A DNA stretch of 64,000 bases from Streptomyces sp. NBC_01476 (GTDB taxonomy: Bacteria; Actinomycetota; Actinomycetes; Streptomycetales; Streptomycetaceae), in contig NZ_CP109446.1 in the NCBI RefSeq assembly GCF_036227265.1, positions 1,463,501 through 1,527,500 of the forward strand, read 5' to 3'. Of the stretch, positions 45,488 through 54,570 are shown piece after piece (positions within the stretch are counted from its first letter, which is position 1; every line of letters starts with the position of its first letter). The notes under the pieces were generated by a model that was given only the letters and a program-made list of their open reading frames with translations, was not told the DNA's origin and ran no database searches. Made by a program: the position numbers and the translations under genes.

Positions 45488-46522
45488 CAGTGGGCTGCCG
45501 GCTGGGACGCCGAGCGGGCCCTGCGCCTGCTGCGACGTGCGGCGATTGCCGTGACGGTAGCGGCGGTACTGGCGGTGGCGGGGACCGCCGCGGGGCTGCG
45601 GGCCGAGTACGCGGGGAACCCGGCCGCCGCCGGGCGCAGCCGGGGCCATGACGCCGTCTGGCTCGGCCACGCGTGGGTGGACGGCCGCCACAGCGCGGCC
45701 GATCTGGAGCTGCTGCGCACCCGCGTCGAGGGCACCGGCATCCACGACCTCTATGTGCACACCGGCCCGCTGGCCCACGACGGCACGCTGGACCCGGCGC
45801 TCTACCCCACCGCGGCGGCCTTCATCGCCGACGTCCACCGGGTGCTGCCCGGCGTGCGGGTCCAGGCGTGGCTCGGCGACGTGGTGCGCCACCCCGGCAC
45901 GCCCGGTCTGCCGCTGGACGACCCGGCGGTACGCGCCCGGGTACGCGCCTCCAGCGCCCAGATCCTCGACGCCGGCTTCCAGGGCGTCCACCTCGACCTG
46001 GAACCGGTCTCCTCGGGCGACAGCGGCTTCCTGCGGCTGCTGGACACGGTGCACGTGCTCACCGCGAGCCGGGGGGTGCCGCTGTCCGTCGCCGCCCCGC
46101 AGATCGACCCGCTGCCGTCGCTGCACACGGTGGCGTATCTTCCGTTCAGCCACCCCAAGTGGTGGTCGCAGGGCTACTTCGGCCAGGTCGCCCGCCGGGT
46201 CGACCAGATCGCGGTGATGGCCTACGACACCGCAATGCCGGCCCGCTCCCTCTTCGGCGGTTACGTGGCCCAGCAGACCGCGCTCGCGCTGGAGGTCACC
46301 CCGGCCGCGACCGATCTGCAGATCGGCCTGCCGGGCTACCACACCGACAACCTGGGACACCACGCCTACGCCGAGACCGTCCCCGCCGCGGTCCGCGGTG
46401 CCAAGGTGTCCCTGGCCCGCCACGCCAGGGACCGCCGCACTTTCGGCCTCGCGCTCTACGTGGACTTCGGCGCCACCAGCGCCGACTGGGCGGCCTACCG
46501 GAACGCTTGGGGCACGCCGTGA
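45482..46522 (+). CDS. Membrane-anchored GH18-like TIM-barrel protein
   Basis: The protein has 346 aa. An N-terminal transmembrane anchor (about 19-38, [20 protein letters not shown]) is followed by an extracytoplasmic domain with glycoside hydrolase 18-type features. GVHLDLEPV (DLE at 172-174) matches the barrel strand 4 DxxDxE-like position, and [14 protein letters not shown] matches the strand 6 Met-x-Tyr-Asp motif. The first Asp of DxxDxE is not clear, so enzymatic activity is uncertain. The ATG at 45482 has no good ribosome site. An in-frame TTG at 45464 follows AGGGGGG and may be the real start. It is divergent from the L-fuconate dehydratase operon and overlapped by an operator-like copy. 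Confidence 0.7.
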   Translation: MSQWAAGWDAERALRLLRRAAIAVTVAAVLAVAGTAAGLRAEYAGNPAAAGRSRGHDAVWLGHAWVDGRHSAADLELLRTRVEGTGIHDLYVHTGPLAHDGTLDPALYPTAAAFIADVHRVLPGVRVQAWLGDVVRHPGTPGLPLDDPAVRARVRASSAQILDAGFQGVHLDLEPVSSGDSGFLRLLDTVHVLTASRGVPLSVAAPQIDPLPSLHTVAYLPFSHPKWWSQGYFGQVARRVDQIAVMAYDTAMPARSLFGGYVAQQTALALEVTPAATDLQIGLPGYHTDNLGHHAYAETVPAAVRGAKVSLARHARDRRTFGLALYVDFGATSADWAAYRNAWGTP

Positions 46523-46614
46523 CCCGCGGTACGCCGTAGGCTGGTGCCGCACGTCAAGGAACAGCAGCCGGTACGGGGACGGCACCGCCCCCTCCGGCCG
46601 GAAGGAGGCGCTGG

Positions 46615-47763
46615 GTGATCGAGCTCGAGGGAGTTCCCGAGCTGATCGACCCGGTCATGGTGGCCGCGTTCGAGGGCTGGAACGACGCCGGGGACGCCGC
46701 GTCCACGGCGGTCGGCCATATGGACCGGGAGTTCAAGGGCGAGGTCTTCGCCGCGCTCGACGCCGAGGACTACTACGACTTCCAGGTCAACCGGCCCACC
46801 GTCTGGATGGACGGCGGTGTGCGCAAGATCACCTGGCCGACCACCCGGCTCTCCGTGGTCCGCATCTCCGCGCCCAAGCCCCGCGACCTGGTCCTCGTCC
46901 GCGGCATCGAACCGAGCATGCGCTGGCGGTCGTTCTGCAACGAGATCCTCGGCTTCGCGCACGAACTGGGCGTCGAGATGGTGGTGGTGCTCGGTGCCCT
47001 GCTCGGCGACACCCCGCACACCCGGCCGGTCCCGGTCAGCGGGGTCACCTCCGACCCGGACCTGGCCGCCGCGCTGAACCTGGAGGAGTCCAGCTACGAG
47101 GGGCCCACCGGCATCGTCGGCATCCTCCAGGAGGCGTGCACGCACGCCGGCATCCCGGCGGTCAGCCTGTGGGCGGCGGTGCCGCACTACGTGTCGCAGC
47201 CGCCGAACCCCAAGGCGACCCTGGCGCTGCTGAACCGGCTGGAGGACCTGCTCGACCTGCGCATCCCGCAGGGCGAGCTGCCGGAGGACGCCCGCGCCTG
47301 GCAGGTCGGCGTGGACCAGCTGGCGGCCGAGGACAGCGAGGTCGCCGAGTACGTACAGACGCTGGAAGAGGCACGGGACACCGTGGAGCTGCCGGAGGCG
47401 TCCGGCGAGGCCATCGCCAAGGAATTCGAGCGGTATCTGCGCCGCAGGGACCCGCAGGCGGGCGGCGGGTACGCCACCAGCGAAGGGGGCGACGGCGTAC
47501 CGCAGTTCAAGGACCGTGCCCAGCAGCAGCCGCGGGACGGCGCGGGCGAGGACGTGCCCGAGGACGTGCCCGACGACGGCCGTGATCTGCCCGACTCCGG
47601 CTCCGGCCCGGGCCCCGGACCCCGCGGACCGCGGCCCGGCCCGGGCCCGGACGCCGGAGCGGCGTCCGGCTCCTCGTCGGAGTCGCCGTCGGATTCCCCG
47701 TCCGGATCCGCGCCTGAATCAGGCGACGAGCCCGGCCCCGAGGACGACGGCACCGACGCGTAA
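46615..47763 (+). CDS. parJ: PAC2-family protein ParJ
   Basis: The protein has 382 aa. The PAC2 domain (about 1-285) has [17 protein letters not shown] near the N-terminus and [19 protein letters not shown] later. These are the features of the actinobacterial signature protein SCO1662, named ParJ, which modulates ParA polymerisation during sporulation in S. coelicolor. The synteny next to mshC supports the name. A disordered tail of about 95 residues follows, first Gln/Asp/Glu-rich, then Gly/Pro/Ser-rich. The start is GTG at 46615 with GAAGGAGG upstream. A long perfect hairpin follows the stop codon. Confidence 0.9.
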   Translation: MIELEGVPELIDPVMVAAFEGWNDAGDAASTAVGHMDREFKGEVFAALDAEDYYDFQVNRPTVWMDGGVRKITWPTTRLSVVRISAPKPRDLVLVRGIEPSMRWRSFCNEILGFAHELGVEMVVVLGALLGDTPHTRPVPVSGVTSDPDLAAALNLEESSYEGPTGIVGILQEACTHAGIPAVSLWAAVPHYVSQPPNPKATLALLNRLEDLLDLRIPQGELPEDARAWQVGVDQLAAEDSEVAEYVQTLEEARDTVELPEASGEAIAKEFERYLRRRDPQAGGGYATSEGGDGVPQFKDRAQQQPRDGAGEDVPEDVPDDGRDLPDSGSGPGPGPRGPRPGPGPDAGAASGSSSESPSDSPSGSAPESGDEPGPEDDGTDA

Positions 47764-47767
47764 CGGC

Positions 47768-47820
47768 CCGCCGCGGGCGCCCTGTCGGCATGTGGCCGAG
47801 GACCAGGGCGCCCGCGGCGG
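47768..47820. terminator. Strong bidirectional terminator between parJ and mshC
   Basis: A perfect 17-bp inverted repeat (47768-47784 and 47804-47820, GC-rich) with a 19-nt loop lies between the convergent stop codons. Confidence 0.85.
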
Positions 47821-47826
47821 TTCAGC

Positions 47827-49056
47827 TCACAGCGCCACGCCGAGCAGCGCGTCCACCGCCCGCGAGACCAGGCCGGGCGCGCCGGTGTCCGTACCGCCGT
47901 CCGCCTCCTGAGCGGCGGCCCAGCGGTCCACCGCGGCCAGCGCGCGCGGCGCGTCCAGGTCGTCGGCGAGCGCTTCGCGGATCTCCTCCACCAGCGCCTC
48001 GGCGGCCGGTCCGTCCGGCCGGGACACCGCCGCCCGCCAGCGGCCCAGCCGCTCGACCGCTTCGTCCAGTACGGCGTCGGTCCACTCCCAGTCGGAGCGG
48101 TAGTGGTGGCCGAGCAGCGCCAGCCGGATCGCGGCGGGATCGACGCCGGAGCGCCGCAAGGCGGAGACGAAGACCAGGTTGCCCTTGGACTTCGACATCT
48201 TCTCGCCGTGCAGCGCCACCATCCCGGCGTGCACATACGCCTTCGCGTACGGGTACTCGCCGGTGAGCACCTGGGCGTGCGAGGCGCCCATCTCGTGGTG
48301 CGGGAAGGCCAGATCGGAGCCGCCGCCCTGGACGTCGAAGCCCATGCCGAGGTGTTCGAGCGCGATGGCCACACACTCGATGTGCCAGCCGGGCCGGCCC
48401 CGGCCCAGCGAAGCGCCGTCCCAACTGGGCTCGCCCTCACGGGCGGCCAGCCAGAGCATCGGGTCCAGCGGGTTCTTCTTGCCGGGCCGCTCCGGGTCGC
48501 CGCCGCGTTCGGCCGCCAGCAGCCGCATGGTGGCGGCGTCCAGCCGGGAGACCTTGCCGAAGTCCGGGTCGGACTCCACCGAGAAGTAGACGTCGCCGTC
48601 GAGTTCGTAGGCGGCGCCGGCCTCCCGGAGCCGTTCGATCAGCGGCACGATGGCCGGTATGGCCTCGACCGCGCCGATGTAGTGGGCCGGCGGCAGCAGC
48701 CGCAGCGCGGTCATGTCCTCGCGGAACAGCGCGGTCTCGCGCTCGGCGAGCGCCGTCCAGTCCTCACCGGTCGCCGCCGCCCGCTCCAGCAGGGGGTCGT
48801 CGACGTCCGTCACGTTCTGCACGTACTGGACCTGGCGCTTCGTGTCGAGCCACACCCGCTGCACAAGGTCGAACGCGGTGTACGTGGCCGCGTGCCCCAT
48901 GTGGGTGGCGTCGTACGGGGTGATGCCGCAGACGTAGAGACGGGCGACCGGACCGGGATCGATGGTCAGCGGGCCACCGGTCGCGGTGTCGTGGAGACGG
49001 AGGACGCGTCCTACGCCGGGGAGGGCGGGGACGTCGGAAGCGGGCCAGGCATGCAT
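47827..49056 (-). CDS. mshC: Cysteine--glucosaminyl-inositol ligase MshC (mycothiol synthesis)
   Basis: The protein has 409 aa. It ligates Cys to GlcN-Ins with ATP in mycothiol biosynthesis and is derived from cysteinyl-tRNA synthetase. Zn-binding Cys43 ([16 protein letters not shown]) precedes the HIGH-like [24 protein letters not shown] and [10 protein letters not shown] follow, then KMSKSKGN. The tRNA-binding C-terminal domain of true CysS is shortened, and the N-terminal [10 protein letters not shown] segment is typical of MshC, which separates it from CysS. It is 94 nt downstream of the SCO1664-family gene. Confidence 0.96.
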   Translation of the reverse strand: MHAWPASDVPALPGVGRVLRLHDTATGGPLTIDPGPVARLYVCGITPYDATHMGHAATYTAFDLVQRVWLDTKRQVQYVQNVTDVDDPLLERAAATGEDWTALAERETALFREDMTALRLLPPAHYIGAVEAIPAIVPLIERLREAGAAYELDGDVYFSVESDPDFGKVSRLDAATMRLLAAERGGDPERPGKKNPLDPMLWLAAREGEPSWDGASLGRGRPGWHIECVAIALEHLGMGFDVQGGGSDLAFPHHEMGASHAQVLTGEYPYAKAYVHAGMVALHGEKMSKSKGNLVFVSALRRSGVDPAAIRLALLGHHYRSDWEWTDAVLDEAVERLGRWRAAVSRPDGPAAEALVEEIREALADDLDAPRALAAVDRWAAAQEADGGTDTGAPGLVSRAVDALLGVAL

Positions 49057-49150
49057 GTCATGAGATTAACCGGGCAGCAGGCCGTCAAAACGACCGGGAT
49101 CAGCACGAACGCCGGTTCCGTGCCCCCGGCGAGGGCCGGGGGGCCGCAGG

Positions 49151-50011
49151 TCAGACCGGCGGCCACGGGATCGAGGGCCACTCGCCGCCCGGCTCCGGGT
49201 GGGTGCCGGTCTCCAGCAGTCGGTGCACCCTTGCCCGCAGCGCGGTGGTCTCCGCCGTGGTCAGCAGGGTCGCCAGCCGCTCGCCCAGCGCGCCGTCCAG
49301 TGCGCCGGCGAGGCCGTCGAGAACCGGCCGCGCCTCGGCGGGCAGCGGCTCGCCCGCCCATCCCCACAGCAGGGTGCGCAGCTTGTCGTCCGTGTGGAAG
49401 GTCACTCCGTGGTCGATGCCGTAGATCCGGCCGTCAGGGGCGGGCAGCAGATGGCCGCCCTTGCGGTCGGCGTTGTTGATCACCGCGTCCAGAACCGCGA
49501 TCCGGCGCAGGCGCAGGTCGTCGGCGTGCACCAGCAGCGCGGTCCTGCCCTCCTCCACCTCGGCCTCGACGACCGCCTTCCAGCCGGGGGCGGGCTCCAG
49601 TTCCTCGGTGAGCGCGAGCAGCGGCGGCGGCCCGTCGTCGCCCTCGCCCGGTTCCGGCAGCTCTATCCAGCGCTGCACCATGCCCTCGCCGTACGGGCCT
49701 TCCCTGAGCACGGTCGGCGGGATCAGCCCCCAGCCGGTGGCCTCGGAGACGAGATAGGCGGCCACCTCGCGCTGGGCCAGGGTGCCGTCGGGGAAGTCCC
49801 ACAGCGGCCGCTCACCGGCGACGGGCTTGTAGACGCACGGGACGGTATGCCCCTGGTGGACGCTCTCGCAGTACAGCACCGCGTTGGAGGCGTCCCTGAC
49901 GCGGCCTTTGACGGTCAGCTCACCGTGGATCAGCGCCTCGGTGTCCTGCGCGCGCACGGCCGGCGCCGCGGGGCTCAGGCCGACCTCCGGTACCCGTTCT
50001 GACGCGGGCAT
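49151..50011 (-). CDS. SCO1664-family protein (HipA/PI3-4-kinase-like fold)
   Basis: The protein has 286 aa. It belongs to a conserved actinobacterial family (SCO1664 family) with kinase-like motifs. CVYKPVAGERPLWDFPDGTLAQ contains the ATP-binding Lys. VLDAVINNADRKGGHLL resembles the catalytic loop (Asn-Asn-Ala-Asp-Arg), and YGIDHGVTF the metal-binding Asp. The substrate is unknown. The ATG at 50011 has GGAAGGA 6 nt upstream and overlaps the DUF3090 gene by 37 bp. The alternative start at 50044 lacks this site. It is always found with DUF3090 and the histidine phosphatase, so the three likely act together. Confidence 0.85.
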   Translation of the reverse strand: MPASERVPEVGLSPAAPAVRAQDTEALIHGELTVKGRVRDASNAVLYCESVHQGHTVPCVYKPVAGERPLWDFPDGTLAQREVAAYLVSEATGWGLIPPTVLREGPYGEGMVQRWIELPEPGEGDDGPPPLLALTEELEPAPGWKAVVEAEVEEGRTALLVHADDLRLRRIAVLDAVINNADRKGGHLLPAPDGRIYGIDHGVTFHTDDKLRTLLWGWAGEPLPAEARPVLDGLAGALDGALGERLATLLTTAETTALRARVHRLLETGTHPEPGGEWPSIPWPPV

Positions 50012-50565
50012 ACGTGTCCTTCCGGGTCCAGGGGCAGGCTGCACAGCGGGCAGGGCGGGCGGCCGGCGGAGACCACGTCGAGCGCGCGCTTGGCGAAGGA
50101 GCGGGCCTGGGCACCGGTCAGCAGCACCCGCAGCAGCGGGGGGCCGTTCTCGTCGTCCTGGAGCAGCTCTTCCTCGGCCGCCTCCAGGTCCTCCTCGTCG
50201 TCACCGGAGATCTCGACGAGGGCCTGCGCCTCGATGACCATCCGCTCGTGGGCGCCGTCCCAGGCGAGCGCCATGGTGCCGACCCGGAACTCCTCCTCGA
50301 CCGGCACTTCCAGTGGCCCGGAGTCGGAGAGCTCGGCGGGGGCGACGGCGGGTACCGGGGCGCTGCCGCCGGTCCTGCGCACCACCTCGTCGAGGAGTTC
50401 GTCGATCCGTTCGGCGAGCGCGGCGACCTGGGTCTTCTCCAGGGCGACGCTGGTGGTACGGCCGGCGCCGGTGGCCTGCAGGAAGAACGTCCGCTGGCCG
50501 GGTTGGCCGACGGTCCCGGCCACAAAACGGTCGGGATGTTCGTAGAAGAAGACCTGACGCGGCAC
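49975..50565 (-). CDS. DUF3090 family protein
   Basis: The protein has 196 aa. The conserved N-terminus VFFYEHPDRFVAGTVGQPGQ and a C-terminal zinc-knuckle-like CPLCSLPLDPEGHVC are diagnostic of DUF3090. The middle is acidic (EISGDDEEDLEAAEEELL). The function is unknown. The start is GTG at 50565. Its 3' end overlaps the SCO1664-family gene, implying co-translation. A TAGGGT -10-like hexamer 59 bp upstream suggests its own promoter after the phosphatase gene. Confidence 0.9.
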   Translation of the reverse strand: MPRQVFFYEHPDRFVAGTVGQPGQRTFFLQATGAGRTTSVALEKTQVAALAERIDELLDEVVRRTGGSAPVPAVAPAELSDSGPLEVPVEEEFRVGTMALAWDGAHERMVIEAQALVEISGDDEEDLEAAEEELLQDDENGPPLLRVLLTGAQARSFAKRALDVVSAGRPPCPLCSLPLDPEGHVCPRQNGYRRSA

Positions 50566-50623
50566 GCCTTGCTCCGTTTGCTCGTCCTAGTGCGCTTCTC
50601 AGCGGGTACGCTGCCGGTCCCCC

Positions 50624-50629
50624 ACCCTA
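50624..50629 (-). promoter_or_regulatory. Putative -10 element upstream of DUF3090 gene
   Basis: TAGGGT on the minus strand lies about 58 nt before the DUF3090 GTG, in the short gap after the phosphatase stop codon. Confidence 0.3.
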
Positions 50630-50642
50630 CTGCGGAAGCTGA

Positions 50643-51362
50643 TCACGGGGTGCCGGTGGAGCCGCCGACGACCGCGTCCCCGGCGGACCCGGCCTCCGTA
50701 CCGTTCTCGCTCTCCGCGCGGGGCGGCGGGACCAGGGCGGTGAGGTCGCCGGTCTCGTTCAGCCGGAGCAGGAACGGGCGGTGCGGGGTGTAGCGGATCA
50801 CGGTGACCGAGCAGGGGTCGGTGCCGATCCGCTGGAAGAGGTCCAGGTGCATGCCGAGGGCGTCGGCGGCCAGCGACTTGATGATGTCGCCGTGCGAGCA
50901 GACCAGATACATCGCGTCCGGGCCGTGCTCGGCCTCGATCCGCTCGTTCCAGTCCCGTACCGCGTCCACCGCGCGGGCCTGCATGGCGCGCAGCGACTCG
51001 CCCTCCGCGCCGGGGAAGACCGCGTTCGACGGGTGCCGCTGCACGGTGGCCCACAGCGGCTCCTCGGCGAGTTCTGCGAGCTTGCGGCCGGTCCAGTCGC
51101 CGTAGTGGCACTCGCCGACCCGGTCCTCGGTGTGGAGCGGGAGTTCCGGCCGGGTGTCGAGGAGCGGCTGTACGGTCTCCCGGCAGCGCTGCAGCGGGCT
51201 GCTGACCACGGCGGCCAGCGGCAGGGCGGCGAGCCGGGCGGCGAGCGCGGCGGCCTGGTCCCGGCCGGTGTCGTCCAGGGCGACGCCCGGGCTCCACCCG
51301 GCCAGTACTCCATCGGCGTTGGCGGTCGAACGGCCGTGCCGGACAAGGATCACGGTGGGCAT
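50643..51362 (-). CDS. Histidine phosphatase family protein (MSMEG_4193-type)
   Basis: The protein has 239 aa and is a phosphoglycerate-mutase-like phosphatase. The catalytic RHG motif is at 8-10 (LVRHGRSTAN, His9). SSPLQRCRETVQPL, the GECHYGDWTG segment and a second His in VCSHGDIIKSL complete the active site. Members of this subgroup lie next to DUF3090 and SCO1664-family genes throughout actinobacteria. The substrate is unknown. The ATG at 51362 begins the domain directly. It is the first gene of the three-gene group. Confidence 0.9.
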   Translation of the reverse strand: MPTVILVRHGRSTANADGVLAGWSPGVALDDTGRDQAAALAARLAALPLAAVVSSPLQRCRETVQPLLDTRPELPLHTEDRVGECHYGDWTGRKLAELAEEPLWATVQRHPSNAVFPGAEGESLRAMQARAVDAVRDWNERIEAEHGPDAMYLVCSHGDIIKSLAADALGMHLDLFQRIGTDPCSVTVIRYTPHRPFLLRLNETGDLTALVPPPRAESENGTEAGSAGDAVVGGSTGTP

Positions 51363-51450
51363 GCCCGCCACCGTAACCCTTCGGGGGCAGGGCCGTTGTG
51401 CTGGGTGCCGGCCGTGGCGGGGAAGATCCCCCCGAGCCCCCACCACGGCC

Positions 51451-51467
51451 GCGGAATTTTTTTCCGC
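51451..51467. other. AT-rich small inverted repeat
   Basis: GCGGAA (51451-51456) and TTCCGC (51462-51467) flank a T-run in the divergent promoter gap before the gene at 51572. It may be a protein-binding site or chance. Confidence 0.2.
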
Positions 51468-51571
51468 ACTCCGTAGCATTCTGCGTCCTTCCGCATACTC
51501 CTCGCTGCCTTACCCGCTGGGTAAGGTGCAGCAGAGGTCGGTCAGGACCCGGAATCGGAGGCGCGAAGCGG

Positions 51572-52192
51572 GTGGAGATGTTCAGCAAGGCGACGAGGAG
51601 TCGTCCGCACGCCACAGCCGGAGCAGGTCCGGCGGGGGCGGACTGGTCTCCTTACAGCCGGCTGGAGGACGCGGCGGGGGTCTACTTCCTGCACGCGGAT
51701 GTCGCGCTGGACGCCATCGAGGGGGTGCTGGGGCGCCGCCGGGTGCGGGGCTTCACCCTGGAGCGGGTGGTGGACCTGACCGAGGCCGGCGCCTCGGTGT
51801 GGCAGGAGGCTGCGGTCTGCGACGGACAGCGCCTGATCCTGTGGCACAGCGAGGAACTGGCCGACGAGAAGGCGCCGGGCGGCAGGGTGCTCGACTCGTC
51901 GGTGCAGGTGCTGCCGCTGGACTCGATCGGCCACGTCGGCATGCGCACGCTGGTGGGCCGCGACGAACTCGGCCGGCGGATCGACCGCGGTGTCTATCTG
52001 GTGCTGGCCACCGCGATGCCGCACGAACTCACCGCGGTGGCCGCCGACCCGGACTCGCCGCTGCCGGTCGCCTCCGCGAAGGTCCGCCCGGAGGCATTCC
52101 GCTTCAGCAAGTCCCTGGACGACGGCGGAGCCGGGCAGATAGCCCGGCTCATCGCCTTCGGCCGGCTGCTGGGCAGCCTGGTTCCTACCTGA
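51572..52192 (+). CDS. Conserved hypothetical protein
   Basis: The protein has 206 aa from GTG 51572 (GGAGG about 10 nt upstream), or 204 from ATG 51578. No catalytic motif is evident. A mixed alpha/beta composition with RGFTLERVVDLTEAGASVW, LILWHSEELADEK and a C-terminal AKVRPEAFRFSKSLDDGG suggests a compact cytoplasmic domain. I do not recognise the family, although its position beside the histidine-phosphatase group is a familiar Streptomyces arrangement. It is divergent from that phosphatase and convergent with the LLM oxidoreductase. Confidence 0.75.
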   Translation: MEMFSKATRSRPHATAGAGPAGADWSPYSRLEDAAGVYFLHADVALDAIEGVLGRRRVRGFTLERVVDLTEAGASVWQEAAVCDGQRLILWHSEELADEKAPGGRVLDSSVQVLPLDSIGHVGMRTLVGRDELGRRIDRGVYLVLATAMPHELTAVAADPDSPLPVASAKVRPEAFRFSKSLDDGGAGQIARLIAFGRLLGSLVPT

Positions 52193-52312
52193 GAGGCAAA
52201 ATTGCCCCGGCGCGAGGGGTGTCCCGACCGGCGGCGTGACGACTCCGGCGCGCCCTGGTCCCCGGCCGTGTCCCGGCGGCGTCCCCGGCCCCCTGGGCCG
52301 TCCCGCGCGTGC

Positions 52313-53362
52313 CTACGCGAGTCCGGCGCGCTCCAGTGCCTCGGCGCCCGCCCGGAGCCCCGCGAGGCGCTCGTCGAGGGTGAAGCCGGCCGGGTTGAGG
52401 TTGAGGGTGTCGACACCGGCCTCCGCGTACTCGGTCATCCGGTCGGCGATCCGCTCGACGGTGCCCAGCAGGCTGGTGGAGTCGATCAGTTCCTGCGGTA
52501 CGGCCGCCGCGGCGCCGTCCTTGTCACCGGCCAGGTACTTGTCCTGGATCTCGGCGGCCTGCTTCTCGTATCCCATGCGCCCGGCGAGCTGGTTGTAGAA
52601 GTTCTGCTTGCGGCTGCCCATGCCGCCGACGTACAGCGCGGTGTACGGGCGGAAGACGTCCGCGAGCGCGGCCACGTCGTCGCCGAGCGCCAGCGGCACG
52701 GTGGGGCTGACGTCGAAGCCCGCCATGGTGAGTCCGGCCTTCTCCCGGCCGGCCCGGATGTGCCGCAGCGCGGTCTCCTCCAACTGGGCGGCGGACGGGA
52801 AGAGCAGCAGCGCGCCGTCGGCGATCTCGCCGGTCTGCTCCAGGTTCTTCGGGCCGATCGCGGCGATGTAGAGCGGGATGTGCTCGCGCTGCGGGTGCAC
52901 GGTCAGCTTGATGGGCTTGCCGGGGCCGCCGGGCAGCGGCAGCGTCCAGTGCTCGCCCTCGTAGCTGAGGCGTTCGCGGCTCATCGCCCTGCGGACGATC
53001 TCGACGTACTCGCGGGTGCGGGAGAGCGGCTTGTCGAACCTGACGCCGTACCAGCCCTCGGAGACCTGCGGCCCGGAGACGCCGAGGCCCAGACGGAACC
53101 GGCCGCCGGACAGGGAGTCCAAGGTGGCGGCAGTCATCGCGGTCATCGCCGGGGTACGGGCCGGGATCTGGAAGATCGCCGAGCCGACGTCGATCCGCTC
53201 GGTGTGCGCGGCGACCCAGGCGAGCACGGTGGGCGCGTCGGAACCATACGCCTCGGCGGCCCAGCAGACCGCGTAGCCGAGCCGGTCCGCCTCCTGCGCC
53301 ACGGCGAGGTTGTCGGCGTCCATGCCGGCGCCCCAGTAGCCGAGGTTGATCCCGAGCCGCAT
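52313..53362 (-). CDS. LLM-class F420-dependent oxidoreductase
   Basis: The protein has 349 aa with a luciferase-like TIM barrel. MRLGINLGYWGAGMD opens it, then VGSAIFQIPARTPAMTAMTAATLDSLSGGRFRLGLGVSG and PLYIAAIGPKNLEQTGEIADG. These are typical of F420-dependent LLM oxidoreductases of actinomycetes. The substrate is unknown. The ATG at 53362 has AAAGGGGAG upstream. It is divergent from an aldo-keto reductase, with a 193-bp shared regulatory gap. Confidence 0.9.
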   Translation of the reverse strand: MRLGINLGYWGAGMDADNLAVAQEADRLGYAVCWAAEAYGSDAPTVLAWVAAHTERIDVGSAIFQIPARTPAMTAMTAATLDSLSGGRFRLGLGVSGPQVSEGWYGVRFDKPLSRTREYVEIVRRAMSRERLSYEGEHWTLPLPGGPGKPIKLTVHPQREHIPLYIAAIGPKNLEQTGEIADGALLLFPSAAQLEETALRHIRAGREKAGLTMAGFDVSPTVPLALGDDVAALADVFRPYTALYVGGMGSRKQNFYNQLAGRMGYEKQAAEIQDKYLAGDKDGAAAAVPQELIDSTSLLGTVERIADRMTEYAEAGVDTLNLNPAGFTLDERLAGLRAGAEALERAGLA

Positions 53363-53555
53363 ACCGCTCCCCTTTGCTGGTCCGTCCCGGCCGGTCCGTC
53401 CGGGCCGGCCCCGTCGGGCGGTGGGCGGGCGAGCCGGTGTACTGACGAGTAACGTCGCTGTCCCTCCGGACTGTAGCGCCCTCCCGCGGCTCGGGCGCCT
53501 GTCGGGTACGTCACTGCTGCCCATTCGGCGGGTCCGGGCGCTAGCCTCAGCGTCC

Positions 53556-54536
53556 ATGGAGCAAAGGCACCTCGGCCGCACCGGGTTGCGTGTGTCCCGG
53601 CTGGGGCTCGGCACGCTCACCTGGGGGCGCAGCACCGGCGAACGCGACGCCGCCGACCAGCTGAAGGCGTTCTGGGACGCCGGCGGCACGCTGATCGACA
53701 CCGCGGACGTCTACGCCGACGGCGGTGCCGAGTATCTGCTCGGGCGGCTGCTGGAGGACCTGGTGCCGCGGACCGATCTGGTGATCGCCACGAAGGCGGG
53801 CAGCGTACCCGACCCGGACCGGCGCTTCGACACCTCCCGCGGGCACCTGCTCTCCGCGCTGGACGCCTCGCTCCAGCGGCTCGGTACGGACTATGTCGAC
53901 CTGTGGCAGGTGCACGCCTACGATCCCGGTACCCCGCTCGACGAGACGCTGCAGGCGCTGGAGATCGCGGTCAGCACCGGCCGGGCGCGGTATGTGGGCG
54001 TCTCCAACTTCTGCGGGTGGCAGTTGGCGAAGGCGGCGGCGTGGCAGCTCGCGGCGCCCGGCCGCACCCCGCTGGCCAGCACCCAGATGGAGTACTCGCT
54101 GCTCCAGCGCGGGGTGGAGCGGGAGGTGCTGCCTGCGGCGCTCGACCTCGGGGTGGGGCTGCTGCCGTCCTCGCCGCTCGGGCGCGGGGTGCTCACCGGC
54201 AAGTACCGGCACGGGACGCCACCGGATTCGCGCGGCGGTTCCGACGACATGGCGGCCTTCGTCGCCCCCTACCTGGACGAGACCGCCCGCCTCATCGTGG
54301 ACGCGCTGGCCATAGCGGCGGACGGGCTTGCCGTCTCGCCGCTCCATGTCGCCCTGGCGTGGGTACGCGACCGGCCCGGCGTGGCCGCCCCGGTCCTCGG
54401 CGCGCGCAACGCCGCGCAGCTCACGGCCGCGCTGTCGGTGGAGGCCCTTACGCTGCCGGAAGAGATCTGTCTGGCGCTGGACGATGTCTCGGCGCCTTTG
54501 CACCGCTATCCCGACCACGACTGGAGCACGCTCTGA
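53556..54536 (+). CDS. Aldo-keto reductase
   Basis: The protein has 326 aa. It has the catalytic Asp and Tyr in LIDTADVYADGGAEYLLGRLL, the Lys in LVIATKAGS and the NADPH-binding RYVGVSNFCGWQL. It is the YghZ/potassium-channel-beta-like group of AKRs, reducing or oxidising aldehydes with NADP(H). The substrate is unknown. The ATG at 53556 fits the conserved start MEQRHLGRTGLRVSRLGLG. It lies 34 nt upstream of the RecD2-like gene and may be co-transcribed with it. Confidence 0.92.
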   Translation: MEQRHLGRTGLRVSRLGLGTLTWGRSTGERDAADQLKAFWDAGGTLIDTADVYADGGAEYLLGRLLEDLVPRTDLVIATKAGSVPDPDRRFDTSRGHLLSALDASLQRLGTDYVDLWQVHAYDPGTPLDETLQALEIAVSTGRARYVGVSNFCGWQLAKAAAWQLAAPGRTPLASTQMEYSLLQRGVEREVLPAALDLGVGLLPSSPLGRGVLTGKYRHGTPPDSRGGSDDMAAFVAPYLDETARLIVDALAIAADGLAVSPLHVALAWVRDRPGVAAPVLGARNAAQLTAALSVEALTLPEEICLALDDVSAPLHRYPDHDWSTL

Positions 54537-54570
54537 GTCGTGGCCGCGCCGCTCCACGGAGGCCCCCGCA

